Shown piece after piece: positions 44,191-56,600 of a stretch of 64,000 nucleotides of DNA (its first letter is position 1; every line of letters begins with the position of its first letter). The DNA is from Sialis fuliginosa (Eukaryota > Arthropoda > Insecta > Megaloptera > Sialidae), in assembly GCA_961205875.1 (NCBI GenBank), contig OY540820.1, positions 434,001-498,000 of the forward strand, read 5' to 3'. The position numbers were made by a program, and so were the translations under genes. The notes below the pieces were generated by a model that was not told where the DNA came from, did no database searches, and saw only the letters and a program-made list of their open reading frames with translations.

Positions 44191-47100
44191 TGTAAGGGTC
44201 CTGTCTTACTAAGGGTATGAATGGTGACAGTACCGTACAAATAAAAAAAATTATAATAATCATCTGACAAAATTGGGATTATTTCCATAATAAAAGGACT
44301 TCCTTCTAAACTGAATTTATTTGAAAAAATCTTATACAACAAAAATATGAAATGTAAATATTATTTAGATACACAAGTTACACAACTCTCCTACTTTTAA
44401 CCTATTTCTTTCATTCATTCCCTTTCATAACGACTTTCTCTAATTTCAACTTAAACTAAATTATATTCTTAAACAAACTACTCTTAAAACTAACCCTTAT
44501 CTTATTACACTGCTTGTCACAATTAGTGGGACACTTTTTCAATGTAACACAGTTTTGGTAAAAATTGTCATATTAATATGAAAATTCATAAAAATCATAA
44601 GAGTGGTGTTGCTTCAAAGCCCAAAGAGTAAAAACTTTGTGCGTGCATCGATAGCGGGTGTACAACCCTTGGCGGGGTGAAAAATGGAAAGTGACAATTT
44701 CAAGTATTGAAAAAAAAGTTTAAAAACTGTTTATTCCAAGATAATGATAAAATTCACATTAATTTTTATACGTAGAACTTATTTGAACCCTAAAGGTATA
44801 AACTATTTTTTTAAATCAATATTTAATTCTATTTACCATCTGTTATCATCCCCTAAATTTAGGTTATTAGAAATATAGGAAAATATGAATGAAATTTTAA
44901 AAATCTTCAAGGGTTGTTAGAAATAATCACAATAAATATAAATTTACAATTTCAATAAAATTCAGTAATTTTTATCCACTTTTCTACCCTTTAATATTCA
45001 ACCCCCTGTGTATTACAATTAATTCGAACAACGTAGGTAAGATAATTTTTTTAAATTTACAAAATAGGTAATAAACTGTATATACAACGGTACTGTATGT
45101 TAAAAAACACAAATAAATTACAAGGGTAGGCATCAACCCTTAAATACTAAACCACCCCAAATAGTAGGGTAGAATATTAAATTTAAGTGTGATTTTATAA
45201 GAAATCAATTAATGCTCTTATTTGAAGATTTTTGTGAAAATTTTGTGCACCACAATTCACCCCTACGGATGTAACTACCCTAAATTTAAAAAATATACAC
45301 TTTTTTTAAAACATCGTATCTGAAAATTCAGTGGAATTTTTTTGTCATCCTTTCGTAATATAAAAGGCCGACATTTGATCTTTCTACACCGGTAAAATTA
45401 AAACAATATACTATCAGGAACTACCCTTAAATTCTTATTTCTTAAAAATAAAATAAATTTTATTTCAATTAATATTGAAAATATAGGTATCTATGGAAAT
45501 TAATGGACAATTTACGAGTTTTTCATAAGTTTGGCTCAAATTAATTCAATCGTTCTGAGACGTTGAAATTTACTAAATGTGTAGTTAACTGTGTATACAA
45601 CAGAATTATATGTTAAAAAACACAAATAAATTATAAGGGTAGTCATCAACCCTTAAAAACTAAATCACCCCCGATAATAGGGTTGTAAATTGAATTCAAT
45701 TGCGATTTTATGAAAAATCAATTAAAGCTGTTATTTAACAATTTTTTTGAAAATTTTGTGCACCACAATTCACCCCTACGGATATAGGTACCCTCAATTT
45801 AAAAAAATATACACATTTTTTTAAATATGGTATCTAGACAGTCTGTGGTATTTTTTTTTCATCCTTTCGTAATATAAAAGGCCGACATTTGTTCTTTCGT
45901 TACCGGCAAAATTAAAACAATACCTTATCAGAAACGTGTCAAAACGATTGGATTAATTTGAGCCAACTCGTAAATTGTCCATTAATTTCCATAGATACCT
46001 ATATTTTCAATATTAATTGAAATAAAATTTATTTTATTTTTAAGAAATAAGAATTTAAGGGTAGTTCCTGATAGTGTATTGTTTTTATTTTACCGGTGTA
46101 GAAAGATCAAATGTCGGCCTTTTATATTACGAAAGGATGACAAAAAAATTCCACTGAATTTTCAGATACGATGTTTTAAAAAAAGTGTAATTTTTTTTAA
46201 TTTAGGGTAGTTACATCCGTAGGGGTGAATTGTGGTGCACAAAATTTTCACAAAAATCTTCAAATAAGAGCATTAATTGATTTCTTATAAAATCACACTT
46301 AAATTTAATATTCTACCCTACTATTTGGGGCGGTTTAGTATTTAAGGGTTGATGCCTACCCTTGTAATTTATTTGTGTTTTTTAACATACAGTACCGTTA
46401 TATATACAGTTTATTACCTATTTTGTAAATTTAAAAAAATTATCTTACCTACGTTGTTCGAATTAATTGTAATACACAGGGGGTTGAATATTAAAGGGTA
46501 GAAAAGTGGTTAAATATTACTGAATTTTATTGAAATTGTAAATTTATATTTATTGTGATTATTTCTAACAACCCTTGAAGATTTTTAAAATTTCTTTCAT
46601 ATTTTCCTATATTTCTAATAACCTAAATTTAGGGGATGATAACAGGTGGTTAATAGAATTAAATATTGATTTAAAAAAATAGTTTATACCTTTAGGGTTC
46701 AAATAAGTTCTACGTATAAAAATTAATGTGAATTTTATCATTATCTTGGAATAAACAGTTTTTAAACTTTTTTTTCAATACTTGAAATTGTCACTTTCCA
46801 TTTTTCACCCCGCCAAGGGTTGTACACCCGCTATCGATGCACGCACAAAGTTTTTACTCTTTGGGCTTTGAAACAACACCATACTAATGATTTTTATGAA
46901 TTTTCATATTAATATGACAATTTTTACCAAAACTGTGTTACATTGAAAAAGTGTCCCACTAATTGTGACAAGCAGTGTATTACATACTTCTTTCTTCAAT
47001 TTTCGATATTTCTGTTGAAGTGTTTATATTTTACTTATACTGGTCTGCTGTATTTATTACGGCGTCACGTACATGTCTATCTGTGTACTGGTCTACTGTT

Positions 47101-47700
47101 TTCTTTTTTTCTATCTTTGTTTAATTTTAGTTTGTATATCTTCAACGTCCAACTCACTCGCACCTTTGCTTTTAAAATTGTAACAATAGCTTTATTTTCT
47201 GTTTTATATTTATTTATTTGTTAATTTTTTATTGTTTAAATTTTTTACTTATTTATTTATTAATATATTCTCGTTGATTTCTTCTTTTTAATACTTGTTT
47301 ATTTTACTATTATTTTATCGAACTTTAATCTCCTTCCACACTCAATCTATTAAACACAATATATTTATTTCTTCTTCTATTTATTTCGTTTTATTTTATT
47401 AACATTATCTTTCCTTTTATTCACTATTCCCTTCGAACACACTATTACTTTATTATCTCATTTGTTTAGTTTAAACTTTTAATTGTTAATTTTATTTTTC
47501 TATATCTGTTTTTTCAACACCGCCTTGTTCGGCAACCAAACTCCTTCTGCTCCTCACCTCATTCCCACCGACGCTTAGCTTACGCTCTTCTCACCCCTCA
47601 CCCCTTTAGAATAATCTTTCAACAATTAAAAACAGTAGTTCTAAACAAATTACATTAAACTATTAAATCAAACTGTGACACCACAAATTGACCTGTCACA
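44191..47700 (+). mobile_element. LTR-like insertion, copy 2
   Basis: TGTAAGGGTCCTGTCTTAC ... GACCTGTCACA between AGAT (44187-44190) and AGAT (47701-47704). The uninterrupted host site GAGAGAGAGATATGCAGTG is seen in P-like copy 1 near 13723. After subtracting the palindrome at 44508-46977 it is about 1.04 kb. Confidence 0.65.
44508..46977. mobile_element. 2.47-kb Tc1/mariner-type foldback element
   Basis: Ends CACTGCTTGTCACAATTAG and CTAATTGTGACAAGCAGTG with TA on each side (44506-44507, 46978-46979). Arms of ~0.95 kb (44508-45450 against 46030-46977) are almost exact reverse complements. Between them a second copy of part of the left arm lies in direct orientation (about 45590-45915 repeats 45070-45420). 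No transposase. AACCCTTAAA and GGGTTGTAAAT motifs recur. Confidence 0.75.
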
Positions 47701-48274
47701 AGATGCAGTGTAGTTTGGAATATATCCATCTCTTTTTCTAAGAATCTGATGTAACTTACTATAGTTCAGGGTAGTATTTCTGCCCGATATATTTTTGTAT
47801 GTGATTTTGTATTGTGATTCTTGTGCAATAAGTTTTTTATTTGAAAAGTAAATAATATAAACAATAAACATATTATAATGGTTCATATTTCATCGAGGAA
47901 ATTTAAAAAAAAACATCAATTGATTTGATAGAAATTTGCAAAATTATGAACGGATATTTCGGAAAAATAACATTAATAAAAAATAGTTTTAAATCAATTC
48001 CCATGTGGTTGCTTTGCTACAAAATGATGAGGTAGATTGCTACACTTACAAAGCACATACAAGATTTACTTAACAAAATTTTAAATATTTTTTTTGATAT
48101 TTATATTATTATATTATTTAGACATCAATAATTGTTTTTTTTAAATAAAATTTTTTTATAACGTTAATTATTTTTTCTTTCTTAACCTCTTTATATATGT
48201 ATGCATGATACAAATTTAATATACAAGGTAAGATTGACAGCTCTGACCTTGAATGTTGTGACGTCATCGAAATT

Positions 48275-48510
48275 GCAGAATTCATGTTGCCTTGGAAACA
48301 AATGCAACTAAATTAAAGTGTCAAATTAGTTATTCTACGAATATGTATTATATTTTTAACATTAGGGCATTATAGGACTAATATTTTTTATACAAAGGTG
48401 AGTTTTATATCTGACAAATTTCTATTAAATTTTTCATATATTAAAAATTATTTAAAACGATATTATAGAACATGGAAGTCATGTATGATGGTTCTCCATA
48501 CCGGTATTTT
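48275..48510 (+). repeat. Dispersed repeat L, copy 3
   Basis: ATTCATGTTGCCTTGGAAAC to ATGGTTCTCCATACCGGTAT. Colinear with 33000-33245. Confidence 0.65.
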
Positions 48511-48691
48511 ATGTTCTAGTTTTAATTAAAATATTATAAATCGATGTAGATTTAAAAGAAGCAAATGAAGACGTAATAGAAACCGCTTAGAAGAATCTAA
48601 ATTTGTAATAAAAACTCCAGAGGAAGAACCTATACTAGATACTAATGAAGTAACCATAATTGTCAGTGCAAACTGAAAAATAAAATGATAA

Positions 48692-49557
48692 TCCTTAATA
48701 TATATAAAGCTCAACGTTTCTCTGTCTGTCTGTCTGTCCGTTAGTTACCTTATCACTCGAGAACCACTTATCCGATTTACATGTTTTTTTTTTAATTCAT
48801 AGGTACGTTCTCTGGCCAGGTTATAGGCTATATTTTTTTACGTTAGGTAACATAACAACTAAGCAGTGACGATAATAGTAAATCAAGTCGGAAAAAATTT
48901 TGCCGTCGGCGCGCTGTTTTGTAATACGCTGCCTAAACCGTTCAATATAGAACAAAATAATGTATTAAAGAATTGTGTAGAATCAAAAGTTCTACAATAA
49001 AGTCAGCAACACGATATGTCTAACTTTTATATTTAAGCCACAATGACTGCTTTTATGTTACAAAGAAAACATAAAATATTTGGGTTCTGTTTACATGGAC
49101 TTATGACCTGCAAAACATTAATCCTTATCAAAATAAATGATTTCATCGTCATAAGTACTTAATGTAGATATAATTTGCCATTTACAGCATCCAATTTGGT
49201 CGTATAGTTTAGAAAATATCGAAATATACATATTAGAACATATTATTCGCGCGATTGGGACCGTGCGCGGGGAGCGGCGAGGGAACATGCCAACACGCTG
49301 GGAAGAACAGGCCGGTATTCTATTGATTGTCAATTGTTTATTTTGTTTTCAATAATTAACTTTTAAATTTAAATAGAACAAAAATTATTTTTACTTTTTA
49401 TTCTGATTCGTTTTTGTTAGGTAGGTAATTTAAGTATTATTTGGTTTTTATTACATTAATAACTAATCGTGTTTGTAATTAATTCAACTATATATTTTTT
49501 AAATCCTAAACAATAATTCCGTAGTCCACGCGAGCGAAGCCGCGTGGGCCCAGCTAG
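48692..49557 (+). mobile_element. Intact non-autonomous Helitron (866 bp)
   Basis: Starts TCCTTAATATATATAAAGC after A (48691), ends CTAG before T (49558): the A|T target and 5'-TC/CTRR-3' ends of Helitrons. Nine bases upstream of CTAG lies a perfect 7-bp hairpin (CCACGCG, AGCGAAGC loop, CGCGTGG), the usual termination hairpin. CTGTCTGTCTGTCTGTCCG follows the 5' end. No Rep/helicase frame, so it would depend on an autonomous partner. Confidence 0.85.
49529..49550 (+). terminator. Helitron 3' hairpin
   Basis: CCACGCG ... CGCGTGG, 7 GC-rich base pairs with an 8-nt loop, followed by GCCCAGCTAG. Variants are at 15845-15864 and 41998-42020; absent in 34621-35436. Confidence 0.75.
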
Positions 49558-49934
49558 TCGTTTATATAAATGAAAAGAACAAGTGTTGTTTTTATGTTAT
49601 AGTTTTAATAAATTTTCTTTTTTGAGATTTATAATACATTAGCTACTTATTTAATTTACGTAATCTAAAATATAATCTGCATCTAAAAAATGATTGCTTA
49701 GCTTTTTCAGGTATGTTAATGTTATTACATTGACTTTTAAGAAATCATAGCGTATGCTTAACTTAAACTATTTAAATTAATTTTAAAAAACCCTTTTTCT
49801 AAATCTAAAAGTTTTATTGAAAGCAAAGCATTTGGATTTAGTAACCTCTTGATGACAGGATTATTCAAAATAATATATTTGAGTCGCCAATCTTTGTCAG
49901 TAAAATTCAGCGAACAAACTCTGCTTGACTTTAT

Positions 49935-50201
49935 AAGGTATTGGCACAAGTCTTGGACGCTTTAATAGCAAGTAAAGCAGATGCTATGGTAATATAATAA
50001 TTAATAAATAGATTACACTAATAATTACTTTAAATTAGCCGATTGTCATCAAATTAAGCTGTTTTACAGTCAAGTGTTTATAGATTATGATTCAATAATG
50101 ACAGTATGTAATCAAATATCAACAAACATTTCTAATTTAGTACATTTAATTAAACAAGAATCCAGCACTAGGGTATGATCTAAGACTGGTGACAGTACCT
50201 T
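49935..50201 (+). mobile_element. Family K, copy 6 (complete, 267 bp)
   Basis: AAGGTATTGGCACAAGTCTTGG to CTAAGACTGGTGACAGTACCTT. The shortest copy with both ends, and so the clearest view of the inverted termini. Confidence 0.65.
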
Positions 50202-50676
50202 ATTGATATTTTTAGTCCCGCATGCTTTCAACCACAATTCACGCACTTCTCTATTTTTGGAAATTAACAAAAACTTAATATGTTCAGAATCCTTTTTCTT
50301 ATTAAGATAACTTGAAGTTTTATAATTTTCCACTGCACAATAAACACCCGGCATTCTATATTATTTACTTTTCACCATATATCAAAGCGAATTCTACACA
50401 ACAACAATACACGAATTTTCCATCTGACACATAAAGTACTTCACGTGACGTCACAATAGTAGATGTCATTTGTTTATCGAGCTCACCTTGTAATCTTTCC
50501 ACCATGATATGTATGTATATGAATATTTTTAATGTTCGGGGCCAAGAATGAAATAGGTACACTCCTGTTTAAAAAAAGGACAAGTATATTCTAAACCTGT
50601 TTCTATCTCTTTCTTTTGACACGGCTCTGTTTTCGAGTCAGATACGTAGTCCATTCTTTATGTCTATGATAATGAC

Positions 50677-51654
50677 AGCTCTTTATGATATTGCTCTATC
50701 AAATGTGTACTTATTTGATTATTTGTGTTGTTAAAATATCAAAAAATACGAAAACATGAATAAATAAAGGAATTTTGTGTAATTGATATTCTATTATACA
50801 TTTATAGCATTTGAATACATCCCCCAAATTACGTCAATTCCGGCGCCAACGCTGATTGGTCAAGGAATTATTGAGACTACCTTGTCTTTATATACCTTGG
50901 AATATGACCTTTTTTTCCTAACTCAAAAATGTAGAGAGCTTTAAACAGTATTTTATTTTATACGCATGACCATCCAGAATTAATATGTGTTAAGTTTGAA
51001 ACACTTGCAAGAAATTGTTTGAATTAATCTAAGATTGCAGTAAGGAGACACATAAAATTGAATTAATTAAATACATTATGATATTAGTTTGGAAACTTCT
51101 GGTTTGGGGTGACCGTTAAATCTGTAATTTTCTCTGTAAAGACTAATATTGTCGACAAAAAAAAAAACACTCTAGCAAATGAAGTGAAGTTGTATAATTC
51201 CATTAACACGGAATACATTATCATATTCGTTTTATTATATAAATGGAGAATGCATTTACTAATTGTAAATTAAAACTTAACTGTTTTGATTTATGTCTAA
51301 TAAGAAACGGAGGCTATTTAACAGTTCGAATGTCTCCGTTATGTTCATACTGTCGAGTGTACAATGATCTATTAATATTGTAAAATGTTTTATTACTTTC
51401 TTATACGGTCGAATGTATTGTAGCGAAATGCATAAATAATCTTCTAAATAGGCATAATGCTTAATTTTTAAAAACTATTTTATGATGATCTTACGTGTCT
51501 CCTATTTCCACAAAAAATAAATTTCTGCAGAAAATAAAGGTTTCATCACTAAAATTGACTCTTTTAAAACTAATTTTGAAGTAAGCTATATTTAAAAAAA
51601 AAATTGGAATCCGTAGGATCGCGCCAAACTGACATATTTTTCGGTTTTGTAGAT
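50677..51654. other. No gene recognised
   Basis: AT-rich spacer. TTACTTTCTTATACGGTCG at 51393-51411 has the terminal motif of repeat J. Confidence 0.4.
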
Positions 51655-53169
51655 TATAGACATAGAGAATGGACCACGCATCTGATTCGAAAATAGAGTC
51701 GTGTCAAAAGAAAGAAATAGAAACAGGTTTGGAATATACTTGTCCTTTTTTTAAACAGGAGTGTAACTATTTCATTCTTGGCCTCGAACATAAAAAATAT
51801 TCATAGATATATGTATATAGTATATACTTAAAGAGGTTAAGAAACAAAAAATAATTAACGTTATCAAAAAATTTTATTTAAAAAAAAAAAAACAATTATT
51901 GATTTCTAAATAATATAAGTTGAATTTTTTGACCCAATTTTAATATCTTGTTCTTTCTTTTTCGTAGCTTCGTAATGTTACCTAATATCAACAAAAAAAA
52001 ATTATAATTTTGTTAAGTAAATCTTGTATGTGCTGTTTGTAAGTGTAGCAATCCACCTCATCATTTTGTAGCAAAGCAACCACATGGGAATTGATTTAAA
52101 ACTATTTTTTATTAATATATATTTAATATTTTTGGTAGCGAAAATGTTATTTTCCCGGAATATTCGTTCATAAATTTCCAAATTTCTATCAGATCAATTG
52201 ATGTTTTTTTTAAATTTCCTCGATGAAATATGAACTATGTTATAGTACCTACTGTAAGGGTCCTGTCTTTCTTACAGGGTATGATTCTGACAGTACCGTA
52301 CAAATAAAAAAAAATTATAATAACAATCTGAAAAATTGGGATTATTTCAATAATAAAAGGATTTCCTTCTAAACTGAATTTATTTATACTTAAAATATTT
52401 ATTTTATTCATTAATAATATCCAACTTCTTTTCAAAATAACTCTTACAACAAAATTATATTTTCAAAACTAATATTACTTATGAAATTATATCGCAATGG
52501 AATTCCACAGCCCAATACTAATAATAATACTGAACATATAAATTCTTCCTTATAAAAATATAATTTAACAAAATTCTTATTTATTATATTTATAAACATA
52601 AATTCAAAATTTTAATCTCTGTCCAATAACCAAACTTAATAACTAATATTATGAACTTATCTTATTCGATATTTTATCCACGACTTATATATAATACATG
52701 TATTACATACGTAGTTTTTACTATATAATGCTATATATTATTCACAGAGGGAATAATGAATAATTTGGAAACAAAATACACAAACTGTAAAGTCTATTAA
52801 AATGAGTGAAACGTATCGGTGATTACATGCGAAAAATGCGATAGAAGCTAATAATGGTACAAGATAATTTCCCTAGTGGCTGTTTGCGGAACTTACGTTT
52901 GACATATACTTTCACAGCTGTGTGATATCACAGCGAGTTTATTGTAATTTTTTATTCTTTACAAAAATTATAGTACGAAGTAGTGAAAAAGACTATAAAA
53001 CCTCTTCGCGAGTGTGAACAGTATTTTAAAAGTGAAATGTTGATGTGTAAGTGTTTCCTTTTTTATCATTATTCATATTCATTTCTACATGACGTTTTGT
53101 TGAAAATTGCATTCCTTGTATTCAGTTGTTTTTTATGAAAGTAATTCAAATAATCGTGGATAAAGTACA

Positions 53170-53290
53170 GTATACTACTCGCAATAATGGCAATTATTAC
53201 CTCGGAATTTCTTCTCCCTCGCCGCTACGCGGCTCGGTTCGAAAATTATCCTCGGTAATAATAGCTATCATTATTGCCTCGTGGTATAAT
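53170..53290. mobile_element. ~120-bp hairpin MITE
   Basis: AATAATGGCAATTATTACC on the left pairs with GGTAATAATAGCTATCATT on the right. The loop holds a GC-rich mini-hairpin (CGCCGCTACGCGGCTCGG). Confidence 0.45.
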
Positions 53291-53677
53291 ATACTATTAT
53301 TCCTTGTATCCAGTATTATTTCTTCATACCAAAACTTTATTCCAATATATTCAACAACTCTCAACTGTCAATTTCTTTATAGATTCAAAAAAATACTGTT
53401 TCTGTTTATTTCACTACAATTTCACGTTCGGTCTCTTTCTAGTACTTTTAGTTATATTATTGCAACATAATATTTGTTTATTGTTTAAAATTTTATTTCT
53501 TGATTTTTTAATACTTTATTCAATATTCATTTAACATTATACACTGCTTTAATTCTAATTTTACTGGTTTACTTTAAATATGATGGTTTAAACTTTAGCT
53601 CCGTTTTCATTAACACATATGTTTTAAATTTGCTTTATAGCACCCTTTCTTTCTTCCACTGACTAATAATATACTAT

Positions 53678-56600
53678 GGCCCGGTAATATAAAAGCCAGA
53701 TAACTTTTACTCTAGGGAATAAATTTATTCCACAAATAGTTTACACATTCTATGAGGTCTTTATTTGAGAAATGTCATTGTCAGAAATGTCATATCGATT
53801 TCGGTTTTTTTACACAAAATAATGTTTAGACATATTAAATACAAAGTAAAAAGTGATTATATACATGTAAAAACCCTATATCTATTTTTAGTTCAATATT
53901 ATGGAGATTTTTAATACATTTTTACATTAGAAAATATTGCAACGATTGCAACCAATAACGTCTATATGATTTCTTTATCTATGTAAAGAAACGTCAAACG
54001 TGAAATAACCTAAAACTTGTTCATGAAATTTGAATTTTTACAGTACTTAAAATTCTTATGAATTTTATTATGTGCTCGAAATGAAGATTAAATTTTATTG
54101 ATATATAATAATACAAAAATATTGGCACATTTCTTCATTTTTAGATGGGATTGTATAAAACATGCGGAAGATTATTTAAAAAAAAGGTTGAATAAAATTT
54201 CAAAGAAATGTTCACGGAGTTAAAAACAACTTGAATTCATTTGAAACTCCATAAGACAGTTCGGTATCTTTTGGTTTTTAGTTTTTTATATTACTGTATT
54301 CCTTCAATCTAAATAGGTATATACAATTTTTCCCCATATAAGTGTCCAAGAAGGTTTAAGAATCGATAATGTCTTTCAGTCGCAGGTATAATTGACTGCA
54401 TATTACATTATCATTTAAAATTTGCAGGTTTATTAAAATCAGACTACAGTTAAAAGAAACAGGAATGATTTAGTACTTTATTTTATTTCTTATTGATCTG
54501 ATCGTAGAGCACAGCTTCGGGTATGAAATAAAAATGTAAATAGTTATGCAAAAAAATTTATTAATTATAATTATACATTAATTTTCAAAACGATGTACAA
54601 GAAACAAAACTATTTTTCTTGTGAAACTGTTAATAATATGATTTCTAGTTAAAAAAAAATTTATATGTACTTACGATGTTGTTCGGTACAAACCTTTAGA
54701 AAACATTAATTCCTCCGTAACAAACAGCAAAGTAATTTTGATTTAATTTTTTGTATATTCGTATGTGCTTCAAATGAAAAAATCTCTTTCGTCTTTTTTT
54801 ATGTTTCTTTTGCTTGAGTCATATCACATACATATGTACAATGTATGGATATCTGTATATATGTACTATGTACATATAAATAAACAGGCTTGTTTCTAAA
54901 AATTATAAAAATATAAAACTAGCACAAAATCTACATTATTATAAGCACAAATAATTATTAATTAAGTTACCATGTTTTTGAAAAATTATTATTAATAGTT
55001 CAGGAAACTTGTGCAAAAGTTCCAAATAATTCCAATAGTTCAGGGATTTTTCATGGATTTAGAGATAGTTGTGAGGAGTATTTTCTGAAAAGTCCCCATT
55101 CCTAGGTGTTGAGCAAACCCTACAATCAGGGTTGAAAGAAACAATTTTGAGTGTTTATAAAAATCGGAATATCTCCGAAACGATAAATACTACACATTTG
55201 CAATTAGGCCCAAATGACGCAGAACTAAGTTCTTTATAGATACAGTGAACATTTTTTTAAATGTGGTCCCGTTAAATATGCTAAATTTGCAGTTAAACAT
55301 TAAAAATATATATAATTCCATCTTGTACCACAAATATAACCTACTTTGCGGGCCCAAATTAAAAAAATATGTTATTTTTGTCTGTGCGCAATTTAATTTC
55401 GCGTCATTTGAGCCTAATTGCAAATTTGTACTATGTACCATACAGGAGATATGTTTTTTTTAATTCCAAACTTAGAAAAATTGTTGGTTAAAACAGTAGT
55501 AGTCAGAGTAACGAACAATTTCATAAATAGTCCAGTAATTTTAGATATAAATGCACTCAATATGGGAAAAAAATAGCAGTTAGCTGAATTTTTGTATACA
55601 TCTTCGTTACAGTGTTATAAATAACGTGTAAAAAAGTCCCCAACGATATCGTGTCGGCGTTGCGAGATATTGAAGGTCTAACGTGACGAAAAACAGTTAT
55701 TAACGAATATCTCGCTTCCTATTACTCGGAGGTCAATAAGGGTTATTATATAAATGGTGTGTTATAAAATTCTTAAGAAAAAAGGTTCTTACCATTTTTA
55801 AAAAGAAACAACCGTTCTCGTGGTAGAGCGCGGAGAAAGTATGGCTATATATTTGCATACGGTATGCCGCACTCTATGGCAATTGACTATTTTCATATGA
55901 CTATTTGTACGTGAAAAAATTACAGGACAAAAATTAAAGAGTAGCAAATAATCTATAAGGTAAGTCATTCGGATATATTAAAAAAACATTTTTAATCACA
56001 TTTAGTAGAACTACAAACATAGCGATTTATGAAAATTTACCATTCTTGTTCAATTTTGTGTTCAAAATCCACACCTAAGCTTTTTCAAAGTTATTTAATG
56101 GTTCTACTAAAATAAGCTTAGGACATATTGAGTAGAAAAGAGAGAAAAAATGTGTTAAATTGACCTGCATTTAACAATAGGTACGTCAAAAATTAAAAAA
56201 TTGAAAAATAAAATTTTATTATAAAATGCACCCTTTTTAAAATTTTATGTGTACTTATATTATAAATATGACTAAACAGTAAAATTATAAATATTTTTAG
56301 GCTACAAACATGTTGTCCGTGCGATTCTTTTTTATAATATTATAATTTTAAAACATTCGATTTTAAATAATTTCGCTTTGTAAAAACAAGTTCTTTAGTT
56401 AAGAATCTTAAGGAAACCTACCAAAATGTACCGTAAAAAAATCACTAAAAACCAAAACTAATAATATCGATATAATTTTTTGCTCTACACTTACAATTAG
56501 ATACATATAGGGATATTTGTGAAAATATTCATCTATGTATTAAAATAAAATAATGTAATAACATGTATAAGTATCATTTCATTTGAATGTTTATATGGAG

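Larger units (their letters stand above)
48209..50503. mobile_element. Composite insertion in P-like copy 2
   Basis: Sequence between ATGAT (48204-48208) and ATGAT (50504-50508) that is absent from P-like copies 1 and 3. Near its ends ATACAAGGTAAGATTG (48221) and the inverted CTCACCTTGTAATC (50483-50496), each with a TGACGTCA-like motif further in (48260, 50453), suggest inverted termini. It carries repeat L copy 3, an intact Helitron and family K copy 6. The superfamily is unknown. Confidence 0.45.
44111..50668 (+). mobile_element. P-like element, copy 2, swollen by nested insertions
   Basis: Left end CATAGACATAGAGAATGGAC; right end GTCCATTCTTTATGTCTATG. Flanks ATACTGAC (44103-44110) and ATAATGAC (50669-50676), 7 of 8 identical. 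Own sequence: 44111-44190, 47701 to about 48208 and about 50504-50668. It keeps the ATGGTTCATATTT start of the THAP frame (about 47879) but then diverges to a stop. Insertions: LTR-like 44191-47700 and a second block 48209-50503. Confidence 0.65.

Noticed and set aside
46943-47224. 93-codon ORF
   Set aside because: Phe/Leu/Tyr-rich translation of T-rich DNA spanning the junction of a palindrome and the LTR-like element.
53034-53160. ATGTTGATGT followed by GTAAGTG, then TTGTATTCAG: possible micro-exon
   Set aside because: Lies within the LTR-like insertion; only one donor/acceptor pair and the following frame is low-complexity.
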